A DNA stretch of 64,000 bases from Flavobacterium daejeonense DSM 17708 (GCF_000425425.1 NZ_AUDK01000019.1:32969-96968); one strand, 5' to 3'; counted from the stretch's first letter, positions 44,859-53,540 are shown. The notes: generated from the letters alone by a model not told the origin. A program made the numbers and translations.

Positions 44859-45470
44859 TTACTTCTTTTTCAAATGGTTTTTAAAAACCTTTTCAAATTT
44901 TTCCAATTTGGGTTGGATGACCAGTCGGCAATACGGTTTATTTTTATTGTATTCATAATAATCCTGATGGTAATCTTCGGCTTCATAGAAGTTTTTAAAA
45001 GGTTCAATTTTTGTAACTATCGGACTGTTATAAACTTTGTTTTTATTTAATTCGTTAATGATTTCCTGAGCTGTTTTTCGTTGGGATTCATTACTGTAAA
45101 AAATAACCGAACGGTATTGAGTGCCTACATCGGCTCCCTGACGATTTAAAGTAGTAGGGTCGTGAACGGTAAAAAATACTTTCAGGATTTCATCCAGATT
45201 AGTTTTCGTTTTATCATAAGTAATTTGTACCACTTCGACGTGACCGGTTTTTCCGGTGCAAACCGCTTCGTAACTCGGATTTTTTACTGTTCCTCCGGAA
45301 AATCCGGAAACTACTGTTTTTACTCCGTCCAAATTTTCAAAAATGGCTTCAATACACCAGTAGCAGCCCCCTCCTAATGTTATGGTTTCGAGATTAGAAT
45401 TTGCTGCCGGTTTTTTTTGGCTGAAAGCACTTAGTGAGATTAGTAAAATAATTAAAAATGACTTTTTCAT
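44859..45470 (-). CDS. msrA: Peptide methionine-S-sulfoxide reductase MsrA, exported
   Basis: The start at ATG 45470 gives a signal peptide (MKKSFLIILLISLSAFSQKK) and a 203-residue protein; an upstream frame extension overlaps msrB. The catalytic motif GGGCYWCIEAIFENLDGV has the active Cys at residue 36, and YHQDYYEYN near 177 carries the conserved His and Tyr. MsrA reduces the S-epimer of methionine sulfoxide, here in the periplasm. It follows msrB by 19 bases in the same direction, so both stereoisomers are repaired by one operon. Confidence 0.93.
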   Translation of the reverse strand: MKKSFLIILLISLSAFSQKKPAANSNLETITLGGGCYWCIEAIFENLDGVKTVVSGFSGGTVKNPSYEAVCTGKTGHVEVVQITYDKTKTNLDEILKVFFTVHDPTTLNRQGADVGTQYRSVIFYSNESQRKTAQEIINELNKNKVYNSPIVTKIEPFKNFYEAEDYHQDYYEYNKNKPYCRLVIQPKLEKFEKVFKNHLKKK

Positions 45471-45489
45471 GTGGATTTGATTGAGTGGT

Positions 45490-46041
45490 TTATTGGTTAT
45501 CCGGAACAAAATCAAGTGCAATGGAATTCATGCAATATCTTTTTCCGGTAGGAGGAGGACCGTCGTCAAAAAGATGGCCTAAATGCCCGCCACATCTGCC
45601 GCAAAGTGCTTCAATTCGTTCCATATTATAAGAGAAATCGTTTTTAAAAACGATGCTTTTTTTGTTTTCCTGTTCAAAGAAACTTGGCCAGCCGCAACTG
45701 CTGGAAAATTTAGCTGTAGAACGGAATAATTTATTGCCACAGGCAGCGCAATAATAGGTTCCTTTTTCATCGGTATTCCAATATTTTCCGGTAAAAGCTC
45801 TTTCGGTTTCAGCTTCGCGCATGACTAAATAAACGTCTTCGGGAAGTACTTTTTTCCATTCGGCGTCCGTTAAATTAAGTTTGGTGGTGTCGGTATTGGA
45901 ATAATAAGGATTTCCCGGTTTGTTGATTTGGTTGTTCGTAATGACAGCTTTCTCTTCCGGTAATTTTTTGTTTTGTCCGCAGGCGGTAACAATGAAAAAC
46001 GATAAGAAAAAGAATACATTAATAAGGGTGTTCGTTTTCAT
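45490..46041 (-). CDS. msrB: Peptide methionine-R-sulfoxide reductase MsrB, lipoprotein
   Basis: From ATG 46041 the protein (183 residues) has a lipoprotein signal with FLSFFIVTACGQNK, the likely lipidated Cys being in TAC. The SelR domain shows the two CxxC zinc motifs (CAAC near residue 106 and CGRC near 151) and the catalytic Cys in KRYCMNSIALDF near 173. It reduces the R-epimer of methionine sulfoxide, probably at the outer face of a membrane. A TATCTTTG box lies upstream at 46077-46084. It is the first gene of an msrB-msrA operon. Confidence 0.92.
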   Translation of the reverse strand: MKTNTLINVFFFLSFFIVTACGQNKKLPEEKAVITNNQINKPGNPYYSNTDTTKLNLTDAEWKKVLPEDVYLVMREAETERAFTGKYWNTDEKGTYYCAACGNKLFRSTAKFSSSCGWPSFFEQENKKSIVFKNDFSYNMERIEALCGRCGGHLGHLFDDGPPPTGKRYCMNSIALDFVPDNQ

Positions 46042-46076
46042 AATTATGTTTTTGTTTTTGAAGTTTAGTGTTAATG

Positions 46077-46084
46077 CAAAGATA
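46077..46084 (-). promoter_or_regulatory. Putative -7 box for msrB-msrA
   Basis: The minus strand reads TATCTTTG, an exact TAnnTTTG match 35 bases before the msrB start. The TTTG box at the expected distance is not clear. Confidence 0.45.
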
Positions 46085-46229
46085 ACGAGCAAATTGGCTA
46101 AATATGATGTGAACTTTGTAATTTAACGGCTATTTAGGTGTTGTTTAACGTTTGATTATCATATACGTTTAAGATTGTCGTTTGGTTTTTGGTTTAGTTT
46201 ATTAATTCGAAAGAGAACGTTAAAGGCTG

Positions 46230-46258
46230 TTTGTTTCCTTATCTTTTTTGTATTTTTG
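46230..46258 (+). promoter_or_regulatory. Putative idi promoter
   Basis: TTTG at 46230-46233, a 17-base spacer and TATTTTTG at 46251-46258 match the Bacteroidetes promoter, with slightly short spacing. It ends 17 bases before the idi start codon. Confidence 0.5.
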
Positions 46259-46275
46259 TCTGGCTATAAAAGAAT

Positions 46276-46803
46276 ATGACAGAAGAAAACGTAATACTGG
46301 TTAATGAAAAAGATGAGCCAATTGGGTTAATGCCAAAATTAGAAGCTCATGAAAAAGCGGTATTACACCGTGCCTTTTCGGTTTTTATTTTAAATGAAAA
46401 GAATCAATTGATGTTGCAACAACGGGCACATCATAAATACCATTCTCCATTGTTGTGGACTAATACCTGCTGCAGTCATCAGCGGGAAGGTGAAAGCAAT
46501 CTTCAGGCCGGAAACCGAAGGCTGATGGAAGAAATGGGGTTTCAGGCCGAATTAAAAGAATTGTTTCATTTTATTTACAAGGCTCCGTTTGATAATGGGT
46601 TAACCGAGCATGAACTGGATCATGTGATGATTGGGTATTACAATGAAAATCCGGTAATTAATCCTGAGGAGGTGGAAGCCTGGAAATGGATGGATATTGA
46701 GGCTGTAAAAGAAGATATTTCGGTTCATCCGGAGCTTTATACAGTTTGGTTTAAGATTATTTTTGAAGAATTTTATCATTATCTGGAAGAACATAAAGTT
46801 TAA
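46276..46803 (+). CDS. idi: Isopentenyl-diphosphate delta-isomerase, type I
   Basis: The 175-residue Nudix-fold protein has LMLQQRAHHKYHSPLLWTNT near residue 54, the catalytic Cys in NTCCSHQREGE near 72, and NRRLMEEMGF as the Nudix-like helix near 84. ELDHVMIGYYNENPVINPEE near 112 supplies the catalytic Glu. It interconverts IPP and DMAPP for isoprenoid synthesis, including undecaprenyl carriers used by the polysaccharide locus. It is followed 22 bases later by the QueD-like gene, and these genes with bcp probably form one operon. Confidence 0.93.
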   Translation: MTEENVILVNEKDEPIGLMPKLEAHEKAVLHRAFSVFILNEKNQLMLQQRAHHKYHSPLLWTNTCCSHQREGESNLQAGNRRLMEEMGFQAELKELFHFIYKAPFDNGLTEHELDHVMIGYYNENPVINPEEVEAWKWMDIEAVKEDISVHPELYTVWFKIIFEEFYHYLEEHKV

Positions 46804-46825
46804 AAATTGGTTTTAAAACAGGATT

Positions 46826-47236
46826 ATGAAAGTAACTATTAGTAGAAAAGCCCATTTTAATGCTGCTCATCGTTTGTATCGAAAAGACTGGACGTTTGAG
46901 CAAAATGATGCTGTATTTGGAAAATGCAATAATCCTAATTTTCATGGTCATAACTATGAGTTGGTGGTGAGTGTTACCGGAGCTGTTAATCCGGAAACCG
47001 GTTTTGTGATGGATGCTAAAATTTTGGCGGATATTATCAAAATAGAAATAGAAGATGCTTTTGACCATAAAAACCTGAATTTGGATGTCGCCGAATTTGA
47101 GAATCTGAATCCAACTGCCGAAAATATTGCTGTTGTAATTTGGAATAAAATCAGAAAAAGAATTGAATCTAAATTTGAATTAGAAGTTGTTCTTTATGAA
47201 ACTCCCCGAAATTTTGTAACCTACAAAGGATTGTGA
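46826..47236 (+). CDS. queD: 6-carboxy/6-pyruvoyl-tetrahydropterin synthase family protein
   Basis: The 136-residue protein has the zinc-binding His residues in KAHFNAAHRLYR (near 8-19) and FHGHNYELVV (near 44), a nearby Cys in GKCNNPN, and LNPTAENIAVVIWNKI near 92 with the conserved Glu. This is the PTPS/QueD family, which converts dihydroneopterin triphosphate in queuosine or pterin synthesis. The N-terminal HFNAAHR fits either subfamily, so the exact product is uncertain. It overlaps the next gene by one base. Confidence 0.85.
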   Translation: MKVTISRKAHFNAAHRLYRKDWTFEQNDAVFGKCNNPNFHGHNYELVVSVTGAVNPETGFVMDAKILADIIKIEIEDAFDHKNLNLDVAEFENLNPTAENIAVVIWNKIRKRIESKFELEVVLYETPRNFVTYKGL

Positions 47237-47685
47237 TGGCTTTAAAAGAAGGAGATTGCATTCCGGATTTTACAGCTAAAGATGCTGAGGGAAACTTGTT
47301 TGACAGTCGGTCAGTTATTGGTCAAAAAACAGCAATTATTTATTTTTACCCTAAAGATGATACACCTCAATGTACCGCTCAGGCTTGCGGTTTTCGGGAT
47401 AATTATTCTGAATTTTTAAATTTAGATGTTGCCGTAATTGGAATTTCTTCGGATGATGTGGCTTCACATCGTAATTTTTCTCAAAAATATAATTTGCCTT
47501 TTATTTTATTGTCGGATGCAGATCAGTCTGTTAGAAAACTATTTGGTGTGCCTTCCGGATTTTTTGGGTTATTGCCGGGGAGAGTTACTTATTTAGTTGA
47601 TAAAGCCGGAGTGATTCAAATGGTATTTGAAAGTATGAACGGGATGAAGCATGTTCGTAAAATGTTAGAGAAAATGGTAAAATAG
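47236..47685 (+). CDS. bcp: Peroxiredoxin of the Bcp/PrxQ type
   Basis: I start at ATG 47236 (MALKEGDCIPDFTAKDAEGN), overlapping the upstream TGA; a GTG one codon earlier is also possible. The 149-residue protein has the peroxidatic Cys at 46 and a second Cys at 51 in DDTPQCTAQACGFRD, the C-x4-C spacing of 2-Cys BCP. GISSDDVASHRNFSQKYNLP near 76 is typical. It reduces hydroperoxides with thioredoxin as donor, in the cytoplasm. Confidence 0.92.
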   Translation: MALKEGDCIPDFTAKDAEGNLFDSRSVIGQKTAIIYFYPKDDTPQCTAQACGFRDNYSEFLNLDVAVIGISSDDVASHRNFSQKYNLPFILLSDADQSVRKLFGVPSGFFGLLPGRVTYLVDKAGVIQMVFESMNGMKHVRKMLEKMVK

Positions 47686-47708
47686 TCTATAAGATTGAAT
47701 AAAAAGTA

Positions 47709-47741
47709 CTTGTTTTTAAAGACTTGGGTGCTTTATATTTG
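47709..47741 (+). promoter_or_regulatory. Putative manA promoter
   Basis: CTTG at 47709-47712, a 21-base spacer and TATATTTG at 47734-47741 resemble the Bacteroidetes consensus. It ends 41 bases before the manA start. Confidence 0.45.
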
Positions 47742-47782
47742 ACTTTGAAAATAAAAACACTACACTAAAAATAAATTTAAAA

Positions 47783-48748
47783 ATGAAGAATGTCTATCCG
47801 TTACAGTTTGTACCCATTTTGAAAGAGCGAATCTGGGGAGGAGAAAAATTAAAAACGGTTTTAAATAAGTCGATTGAATCGGTTACTACCGGAGAAAGTT
47901 GGGAGTTGTCTGCGGTTGAAGGTGATGTAAGCGTGGTAGCTAACGGAGCATTGAAAGGGCGCACTTTAATGCAATTGATTGATGAATCACCTAATGAAAT
48001 TTTAGGGACTGCGGTTTATCAAAAATTTGGAAAACAATTCCCGTTATTGTTTAAATATTTAGATGCACGCGAAGATTTGTCGATTCAGGTGCATCCTAAT
48101 GATGAATTAGCAAAGGAGCGTCATAATTCTTTTGGGAAAACCGAAATGTGGTACATTATGCAGGCTGATGCAGATGCACGCATTATTGTTGGATTTAAAG
48201 AAAAATCAAATGCGGAAGAATATGTTTCGAATCTAAAAAATAAAAGGTTGCTTTCTATTCTTGATGCTGTAAAAGTAAAATCGGGGGATGTTTTCTTTTT
48301 GGAAACCGGAACTGTTCATGCAATTGGTGCCGGATTAGTTGTGGCTGAAATTCAGCAAACTTCGGATATTACCTATCGAATTTATGATTTTGACCGGGTA
48401 GATGCACAAGGAAACGAAAGAGAATTACATATTGATCAGGCTTTAGATGCGATTAATTACGATAAAGTTGACACTTATAGGCAATATGCCAAAGAAGTCA
48501 ATCAATCCAATTCGGTTGTGGATTGTCCTTATTTTACAACTAATTTTATTCCATTGGATGGAGAAATTAATGTGAGTAAAAACGGGGAGACTTTTACGGT
48601 TTATATGTGTGTTGAAGGGGTGTTTGAAATAGCATATAATCAAGTGAAATACAGTTGTAAAAAAGGGGATACGGTATTGATTCCGGCTGCAATCGACTCT
48701 TTTGTGCTAAACGGAAAAGCTTCTGTTTTAGAAATTTACATTTCATAG
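47783..48748 (+). CDS. manA: Class I mannose-6-phosphate isomerase
   Basis: The 321-residue cupin enzyme has zinc-site motifs LSIQVHPNDELAKERHNSFG near residue 97, KTEMWYIM near 117 and ETGTVHAIGAGLVVAEIQQT near 174, with the active-site Arg in TYRIYDFDR near 198. It interconverts mannose-6-phosphate and fructose-6-phosphate, supplying GDP-mannose or GDP-fucose routes for glycans. The short form of about 320 residues is usual for Bacteroidetes and Firmicutes. A promoter-like TATATTTG lies 41 bases upstream. Confidence 0.9.
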   Translation: MKNVYPLQFVPILKERIWGGEKLKTVLNKSIESVTTGESWELSAVEGDVSVVANGALKGRTLMQLIDESPNEILGTAVYQKFGKQFPLLFKYLDAREDLSIQVHPNDELAKERHNSFGKTEMWYIMQADADARIIVGFKEKSNAEEYVSNLKNKRLLSILDAVKVKSGDVFFLETGTVHAIGAGLVVAEIQQTSDITYRIYDFDRVDAQGNERELHIDQALDAINYDKVDTYRQYAKEVNQSNSVVDCPYFTTNFIPLDGEINVSKNGETFTVYMCVEGVFEIAYNQVKYSCKKGDTVLIPAAIDSFVLNGKASVLEIYIS

Positions 48749-48770
48749 TGACTAATAAAAAGTTTATACG

Positions 48771-48778
48771 TATTTTTG
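48771..48778 (+). promoter_or_regulatory. Putative -7 box for the 88-residue protein gene
   Basis: TATTTTTG matches TAnnTTTG, 25 bases before the start codon at 48804. The upstream TTTG box is not clear. Confidence 0.4.
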
Positions 48779-48803
48779 CAAACGCAAATTAAAATTAAAT
48801 AAA

Positions 48804-49070
48804 ATGGCAAACGTTAAGAATTTAAAGAAAGACATCAACTACGTTTTAGGGGATATTATTGAGGCAATTTACTTGTTTGAACTTTCAACTTCAGGTAAAC
48901 CTACAGAAGAAACGAATAATTTGATTGATGAAGCTATTGCTGCTTTTGATAATTTAATCGCAAAAGTGAATGCTAAGAATGTAGAAAATAAAAAAGCACA
49001 CTTCAAGCAAATTAATGCGGAATTGGAACAAACTGCAAATCAATTGATTGCTAAAATCAACGAATTGTAG
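48804..49070 (+). CDS. Conserved small helical protein of unknown function
   Basis: The 88-residue protein is almost wholly helical by composition: MANVKNLKKDINYVLGDIIE, then IDEAIAAFDNLIAKVNAKNV and INAELEQTANQLIAKINEL. It has no signal peptide or Cys. I know of similar short proteins in Flavobacteriia but not of any assigned function. It has its own -7 box and precedes the tRNA genes. A structural or DNA/RNA-associated role is possible, but nothing in the sequence shows it. Confidence 0.7.
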   Translation: MANVKNLKKDINYVLGDIIEAIYLFELSTSGKPTEETNNLIDEAIAAFDNLIAKVNAKNVENKKAHFKQINAELEQTANQLIAKINEL

Positions 49071-49102
49071 TCGGTAAAAAGCGAAAAAAAGTGCAAATTT
49101 CC

Positions 49103-49133
49103 TTTGGAGAATTAAAATTCAGCTGTATATTTG
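49103..49133 (+). promoter_or_regulatory. Consensus promoter of the first tRNA-Thr gene
   Basis: TTTG at 49103-49106, exactly 19 bases, then TATATTTG at 49126-49133. This is the best promoter match in the window. It ends 16 bases before the tRNA, placing the transcript start near 49140. Confidence 0.75.
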
Positions 49134-49149
49134 CACCCGTAATAATGAC

Positions 49150-49223
49150 GCCGATGTAGCTCAGCTGGCTAGAGCAGCTGATTTGTAATCAGCAGGTCGT
49201 GGGTTCGAGTCCCTCTATCGGCT
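49150..49223 (+). tRNA. tRNA-Thr (anticodon TGT)
   Basis: The 74-base gene folds as a standard tRNA. The acceptor arm pairs GCCGATG with TATCGGC and is followed by discriminator T. The D arm contains AGCTCAGCTGGCTAGAGC. The anticodon arm GCTGA-TTTGTAA-TCAGC has anticodon TGT, and the T arm has GGGTTCGAGTCCC. CCA is not encoded. It reads ACA and related Thr codons. An identical gene follows at 49291. Confidence 0.97.
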
Positions 49224-49226
49224 CAA

Positions 49227-49256
49227 AAAACCATCTAAATTTTAGGTGGTTTTTTA
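49227..49256 (+). terminator. Terminator after the first tRNA-Thr
   Basis: AACCATCTAAA pairs with TTTAGGTGGTT and is followed by a T run. The placement suggests that the two tRNA genes are at least partly separate transcripts. Confidence 0.7.
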
Positions 49257-49290
49257 TTGAGATTTCAATAAAACATTATTACAAAAAAAT

Positions 49291-49364
49291 GCCGATGTAG
49301 CTCAGCTGGCTAGAGCAGCTGATTTGTAATCAGCAGGTCGTGGGTTCGAGTCCCTCTATCGGCT
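49291..49364 (+). tRNA. tRNA-Thr (anticodon TGT), second identical copy
   Basis: All 74 bases are identical to the gene at 49150-49223. The flanking sequence upstream differs, so the duplication does not extend to the promoter of the first copy; no clear promoter precedes this one. Confidence 0.97.
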
Positions 49365-49368
49365 CAGG

Positions 49369-49402
49369 AAAAACCATCTAACATTGTTAGGTGGTTTTTT
49401 TG
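49369..49402 (+). terminator. Terminator after the second tRNA-Thr
   Basis: AACCATCTAACA pairs with TGTTAGGTGGTT, followed by a T run. The stem is nearly the same as the one after the first copy, so the tRNA-terminator unit was duplicated together. Confidence 0.75.
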
Positions 49403-49431
49403 TTTTTGGGCTGTTTTGGATTTTTTAGAAC

Positions 49432-49456
49432 AAAAAAAACCGCTAAAAAAGCGGTA
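49432..49456 (-). terminator. Terminator of the cysS-yidD-lgt gene group
   Basis: On the minus strand ACCGCTTTTTTAGCGGT forms a hairpin followed by a run of eight T. It lies 24 bases after the lgt stop codon. Confidence 0.75.
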
Positions 49457-49479
49457 TGTTGTTGAGAGCTATGTTGAAA

Positions 49480-50406
49480 TTATATTTTCACCGGTTTTTC
49501 GGCAGTAAAAATAAAATAAAAACCAATCAAAATAAATGGAATACTTAGCCATTGTCCTGTAGAAAGAAGTCCTAAGGCACTTTCAAATCCGCCCTGACTT
49601 TCTTTAACTGATTCGACTACTATTCGAACAGAGAATAATAAAACCAGGAATAATCCAAATAAGAAGCCTGATTTTTTTCTGGCTTCGGTTTTCCAGTATA
49701 AGTAAAACAAAATAGCAAATACAAAAATATAGCAAAAGGCTTCGTATAGCTGTGTTGGGTGTTTTACCGGAACCTGTGCCAGTAAATTGGCAAATTTAGG
49801 ATTGGTTGCAATTGCGGTATAAGCTTCTTTCGGATTAGGGATTTGTGTCAGATTTACAGCGTCGGATTTGCTGTAGTAATCATGAATAAATTTGATTCCG
49901 AAAGCAGAAGAGGTTTCTTTTCCAACGATTTCAGAATTGAAAAAATTCCCTAATCTGACAAAGATAGCGCCACAGGCAACGGCAAGAACAATGCGGTCTA
50001 AAATCCACAACAAAGGTTTTTTCAGAATGTTTTTGCTGTAAAAATACATCGCAACAATAATGGATATTGCTGCTCCGTGACTTGCTAATCCCTGATAGCC
50101 TGTAAATTCAAATTTAGGGGTGAATCGGAAAGGTAATATGATTTCAGATAAGTGGTTTCGGAAATATTCCCAATCGTAAAAGAAAACATGTCCCAATCGG
50201 GCGCCAATCAGTGTGGCAAGAACACTCCATACAAATAAGGAGTCCAGTTTTTCTAGGGATTCATTTTCGCGTTCGAAAACGTTTTTCATAATATACCAAC
50301 CCAATCCAAATGCAATCACAAACATTAAGCTGTAATATCTAATTACAAAAAAACCTAAATCAATACCTTCGGATGGATTCCATACGATGTTTAAAGCCTG
50401 TGTCAT
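49480..50406 (-). CDS. lgt: Prolipoprotein diacylglyceryl transferase
   Basis: The 308-residue membrane protein has about seven hydrophobic segments and the Lgt signature: GLASHGAAISIIVAMYFYSK near residue 106, FVRLGNFFNSEIVGKET near 149 with the essential Arg and Asn-Glu, and HPTQLYEAFCYIFVF near 215. It transfers diacylglycerol from phosphatidylglycerol to the lipobox Cys of preprolipoproteins (such as MsrB above). It sits after yidD on the same strand, with a strong terminator behind it. Confidence 0.93.
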   Translation of the reverse strand: MTQALNIVWNPSEGIDLGFFVIRYYSLMFVIAFGLGWYIMKNVFERENESLEKLDSLFVWSVLATLIGARLGHVFFYDWEYFRNHLSEIILPFRFTPKFEFTGYQGLASHGAAISIIVAMYFYSKNILKKPLLWILDRIVLAVACGAIFVRLGNFFNSEIVGKETSSAFGIKFIHDYYSKSDAVNLTQIPNPKEAYTAIATNPKFANLLAQVPVKHPTQLYEAFCYIFVFAILFYLYWKTEARKKSGFLFGLFLVLLFSVRIVVESVKESQGGFESALGLLSTGQWLSIPFILIGFYFIFTAEKPVKI

Positions 50407-50471
50407 GTAATTTTGTTTTTTTATGAATTGTAAAATTAAATATTTAAAGTAAAATGAGTACTAATGAAAGG

Positions 50472-50720
50472 TTAATGTTTGTGATAATCCTTTTTTTTAG
50501 GGACCGGATCGTAACCGCTTTTCCCCCAGGGATGACAGCTGAAGATTCTCTTTATTCCCAAAAATCCGCCATAAAATAAACCGTGTGTTTTTAAGGCTTC
50601 AATCATGTAGGCCGAGCAACTTGGAGTAAATCGACAAGTTGCCGGAGTCAGTGGTGAAATCACTAATTGGTAAATTCGAACCAATATTATGAATGGAAAT
50701 ATGATGATTTTTGAAAACAT
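50472..50720 (-). CDS. yidD: Membrane protein insertion efficiency factor YidD
   Basis: From the ATG at 50720 the product is 82 residues: a hydrophobic N-terminus ([20 protein letters not shown]) and the YidD core [20 protein letters not shown], then [16 protein letters not shown] seven codons upstream is an alternative start. YidD helps YidC-dependent insertion of inner-membrane proteins. Here it lies between cysS and lgt, not next to rnpA/yidC as in many other phyla. Confidence 0.92.
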   Translation of the reverse strand: MFSKIIIFPFIILVRIYQLVISPLTPATCRFTPSCSAYMIEALKTHGLFYGGFLGIKRIFSCHPWGKSGYDPVPKKKDYHKH

Positions 50721-50774
50721 TTTTATATTTTTAGAATTCACAAAAGAAAAATATTTTCAATCTTCTTTTTTAAA

Positions 50775-52253
50775 TTAGATGCTGAAAGTAGTCCCTTCTT
50801 TGCTGTCTTTTAATTGGATACCTAACGCAAGTAGTTGGTCTCTGATGTGGTCAGACATAGCGAAATCTTTATCCGCACGTGCTTTGTTGCGCATGTCAAT
50901 CAGCATGTTAATGGTGCCTTCCAGTTTGTTGTTACTGCTGTCTGCAGCTTTTTGGTTTTCCAAACCTAAAACATCAAACACGAAAGAATGCATTGCCGAT
51001 GTAAGTGTTTCTAAATCGGCAGCGGTGATGCTTTCTTTGTTGTCTTTTAATAAATTGATATAACGAACACTTTCAAATAAATGAGCGATTAAAATAGGGG
51101 TATTGAAGTCGTCATTCATAGCATCATAGCAAAGTTGTTTCCAGTTTGCAATATTTAAAGTGCTGTTTGTACTAGTTTTGATTTGTTTTAAAGTATCGAT
51201 AGCTTCCATTAATCTTTTGTATCCTTTTTCGGCAGCGACAATGGCTTCGTCCGAAAAATCTAAAATGCTTCTGTAGTGCGCCTGTAACATGAAGAAACGA
51301 GCTACTGAAGCCGGGAAAGCTTTGCTTAAAATATTATTGTCACCTGTCAGGATTTCTCTGGGTAAAATATTGTTTCCGGTAGATTTGGCCATTTTTTTAC
51401 CGTTTAAAGTAAGCATGTTGGCGTGCATCCAGTAATTTACCGGAGATTGCCCGGTGCAGGCCTCGTTTTGGGCAATTTCACATTCGTGATGCGGGAATTT
51501 TAAATCCATTCCGCCTCCGTGAATGTCAAAATGATTTCCCAGATATTTAGTGCTCATGGCGGTACATTCCAAATGCCAGCCAGGGAAGCCGTCGCTCCAG
51601 GGCGAAGGCCAACGCATAATGTGTTCTGGTTCGGCTTTTTTCCAAAGTGCAAAATCCTGTGGGTTTCTTTTGTCGGATTGTCCGTCTAAATCACGGGTAT
51701 TAGCCAGCATGTCTTCGATATTACGACCACTAAGTTTTCCGTAATTGTTAGTTTCATTGAATTTTACCACATCAAAATAAACCGAACCATTCGTTTCGTA
51801 ACCAATTCCGACATCAATAATCTTTTTGATGATTTCAATTTGCTCAATAATATGACCTGTTGCAGTAGGTTCGATACTTGGAGGCAAAAAATTAAACGCT
51901 TTCAGAATTTCGTGAAAGTCAACTGTATAACGTTGAACCACTTCCATAGGCTCTAATTGCTCTAGGCGTGCTTTTTTGGCAATTTTGTCTTCTCCTTCGT
52001 CCACATCATCTACTATGTGTCCTACGTCTGTAATGTTTCTAACATATCTCACTTTGTAGCCCAGATGAAGTAAATATCTAAAAATTACGTCAAATGACAT
52101 GAAAGTTCTTAGGTTACCAAGATGTACATTACTGTAAACTGTAGGTCCGCAAACATACATTCCAATGCTACCTTCGTTTATAGGTACGAATGTTTCCTTT
52201 TCTCCTGAAAGTGAATTGTATATTTTTAGTGTTTGAGTATTGTATGAGGACAT
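50775..52253 (-). CDS. cysS: Cysteinyl-tRNA synthetase
   Basis: The 492-residue class I synthetase has the zinc-binding Cys in [19 protein letters not shown] near residue 28 (HLGN being the HIGH-type motif), [14 protein letters not shown] near 228, [20 protein letters not shown] near 245 and the KMSKS-type loop KKMAKSTGN near 284. It charges tRNA-Cys. The C-terminal region has a normal DALR-like helical domain. It is the first gene of a cysS-yidD-lgt group on the minus strand. Confidence 0.95.
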   Translation of the reverse strand: MSSYNTQTLKIYNSLSGEKETFVPINEGSIGMYVCGPTVYSNVHLGNLRTFMSFDVIFRYLLHLGYKVRYVRNITDVGHIVDDVDEGEDKIAKKARLEQLEPMEVVQRYTVDFHEILKAFNFLPPSIEPTATGHIIEQIEIIKKIIDVGIGYETNGSVYFDVVKFNETNNYGKLSGRNIEDMLANTRDLDGQSDKRNPQDFALWKKAEPEHIMRWPSPWSDGFPGWHLECTAMSTKYLGNHFDIHGGGMDLKFPHHECEIAQNEACTGQSPVNYWMHANMLTLNGKKMAKSTGNNILPREILTGDNNILSKAFPASVARFFMLQAHYRSILDFSDEAIVAAEKGYKRLMEAIDTLKQIKTSTNSTLNIANWKQLCYDAMNDDFNTPILIAHLFESVRYINLLKDNKESITAADLETLTSAMHSFVFDVLGLENQKAADSSNNKLEGTINMLIDMRNKARADKDFAMSDHIRDQLLALGIQLKDSKEGTTFSI

Positions 52254-52261
52254 AAAGGGTG

Positions 52262-52296
52262 TTGTTTAATCGTTTAATTGTTGATTCGTTTATTTG
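52262..52296. repeat. Inverted repeat on the distal side of the second four-helix-bundle gene
   Basis: TGTTTAATCGTTTAATTGTT followed by GATTCGTTTATTTG lies just past the gene's 3' end. Read in gene orientation it contains AAACGATTAAAC, which mirrors GTTTAATCGTT upstream of the gene. Confidence 0.75.
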
Positions 52297-52318
52297 CTTA
52301 ATGAAGTGAATAAATGAT

Positions 52319-52690
52319 TCAATTTTGTTCTTGTGAAATATAGTATTTCTTTAAGCTATTGATCTGATTACAAATTTTTTCTAAATTTTCTCTGCAATGA
52401 AGGTATTCTTCTTCTGTGATGTAATTAAGATCTTTTGATATTATCAGGTGATTTAATGTTTCTGTTGCAGAAGAATACGAAATCGTGAGAAAATATGCTT
52501 TGTCTTTATTGGTATTCCTCGAAGTTCCTTCGGCTATATTTGTTGCGATAGATGCTGCACTTCTTTTTATTTGAGAGGTGATACCATATATCTCACTTGA
52601 TGGAAAATTAGTAGTCAATTTATAAATTGTCAAAATTAATTCTCTTGAATTTTGCCAAACATCAAGTTTTTCAAATGAAAACATGTACAT
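52319..52690 (-). CDS. Four-helix-bundle protein (S23 family), second member
   Basis: The 123-residue protein has the same family pattern as the gene at 2671: FEKLDVWQNSRELILTIYKL near residue 6, YGITSQIKRSAASIATNIAE near 35, then two more helices ending in NQINSLKKYY. The two proteins share the fold pattern but differ at many positions, so they are old relatives. An ATG two codons in (52684) is an alternative start. It stands between folE and cysS, bracketed by inverted repeats GTTTAATCGTT and AAACGATTAAAC. The function is unknown. Confidence 0.85.
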   Translation of the reverse strand: MYMFSFEKLDVWQNSRELILTIYKLTTNFPSSEIYGITSQIKRSAASIATNIAEGTSRNTNKDKAYFLTISYSSATETLNHLIISKDLNYITEEEYLHCRENLEKICNQINSLKKYYISQEQN

Positions 52691-52736
52691 ATTTAATTCG
52701 ATTTAACGATTAAACATACTGCAATTCAACATTAAA
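52691..52736. repeat. Inverted repeat on the proximal side of the second four-helix-bundle gene
   Basis: TTTAATTCGATTTAACGATT followed by AAAC (52691-52714) is the mate of the repeat at 52262. Both resemble the gene-less array before valS at 56826-56926. Confidence 0.7.
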
Positions 52737-53408
52737 TTAGAATTTAGTCTCTAATTTGATATAATCTAAAAATTCTCTTCGACATTGCGCTTCTTTGAAT
52801 TTTCCTCCAAATTCAGAAGTTACCGTGCTGCTTTCGATATCGCTAACCCCTCTTGAATTTACACAAAGGTGTTTGGCGTCAATAACACAGGCAACATCTT
52901 CTGTACCTAAAGCTCTCTGTAATTCCTGAACAATTTGCATAGTAAGACGCTCCTGTACCTGAGGTCTTTTAGAAAAATATTCTACAATACGGTTCATTTT
53001 AGATAAACCAATTACAGTGCCGTTAGAGATGTAAGCAACATGCGCTCTACCGATAATTGGTAATAAATGGTGTTCGCAGGTTGAATAAACAATGATGTTT
53101 TTTTCAACAAGCATTTCACCGTATTTGTAACTGTTGTTAAAAGTAGAGGCTTTTGGTTTTCTGGATGGATTTAAACCACCAAAAATTTCTTTAACAAACA
53201 TTTTGGCAACTCTGTTAGGAGTACCTTTTAAGCTGTCGTCAGTTAAGTCCATTCCTAAAGTTACCAGAATGTTTTCGACATCTTTTTTTATTTTTTCAAT
53301 TTTTTCGTCATCCGAAATAGCAAAAGCATCTTCTCTCATCGGATTCTTTGCACTTGTACTGATGTGGTTGTCTCCTATTTCGTCGTGCGTTTCTTCGTTG
53401 TGTATCAT
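52737..53408 (-). CDS. folE: GTP cyclohydrolase I
   Basis: The 223-residue protein has an N-terminal acidic extension of about 40 residues and the catalytic domain: STCEHHLLPIIGRAHVAYIS near residue 113 with the zinc ligands Cys and His, GLSKMNRIVEYFSKRPQVQE near 137 and CVIDAKHLCVNSRGV near 179 with the last Cys ligand. It converts GTP to 7,8-dihydroneopterin triphosphate for folate and pterins, and feeds the QueD/PTPS enzyme encoded at 46826. A TATCTTTA box is seen upstream near 53449. Confidence 0.94.
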   Translation of the reverse strand: MIHNEETHDEIGDNHISTSAKNPMREDAFAISDDEKIEKIKKDVENILVTLGMDLTDDSLKGTPNRVAKMFVKEIFGGLNPSRKPKASTFNNSYKYGEMLVEKNIIVYSTCEHHLLPIIGRAHVAYISNGTVIGLSKMNRIVEYFSKRPQVQERLTMQIVQELQRALGTEDVACVIDAKHLCVNSRGVSDIESSTVTSEFGGKFKEAQCRREFLDYIKLETKF

Positions 53409-53540
53409 TAAATACTACTATTATAGTGGGTGTTATTTTTAAAGGCTGTAAAGATAATTAATAAAAATCAAAGATTTTCTATCGGTTTGGATAAAAAAAT
53501 AAGCTGTTTTATGGGGTAATTGTGGTATTCTTTTAAATAA

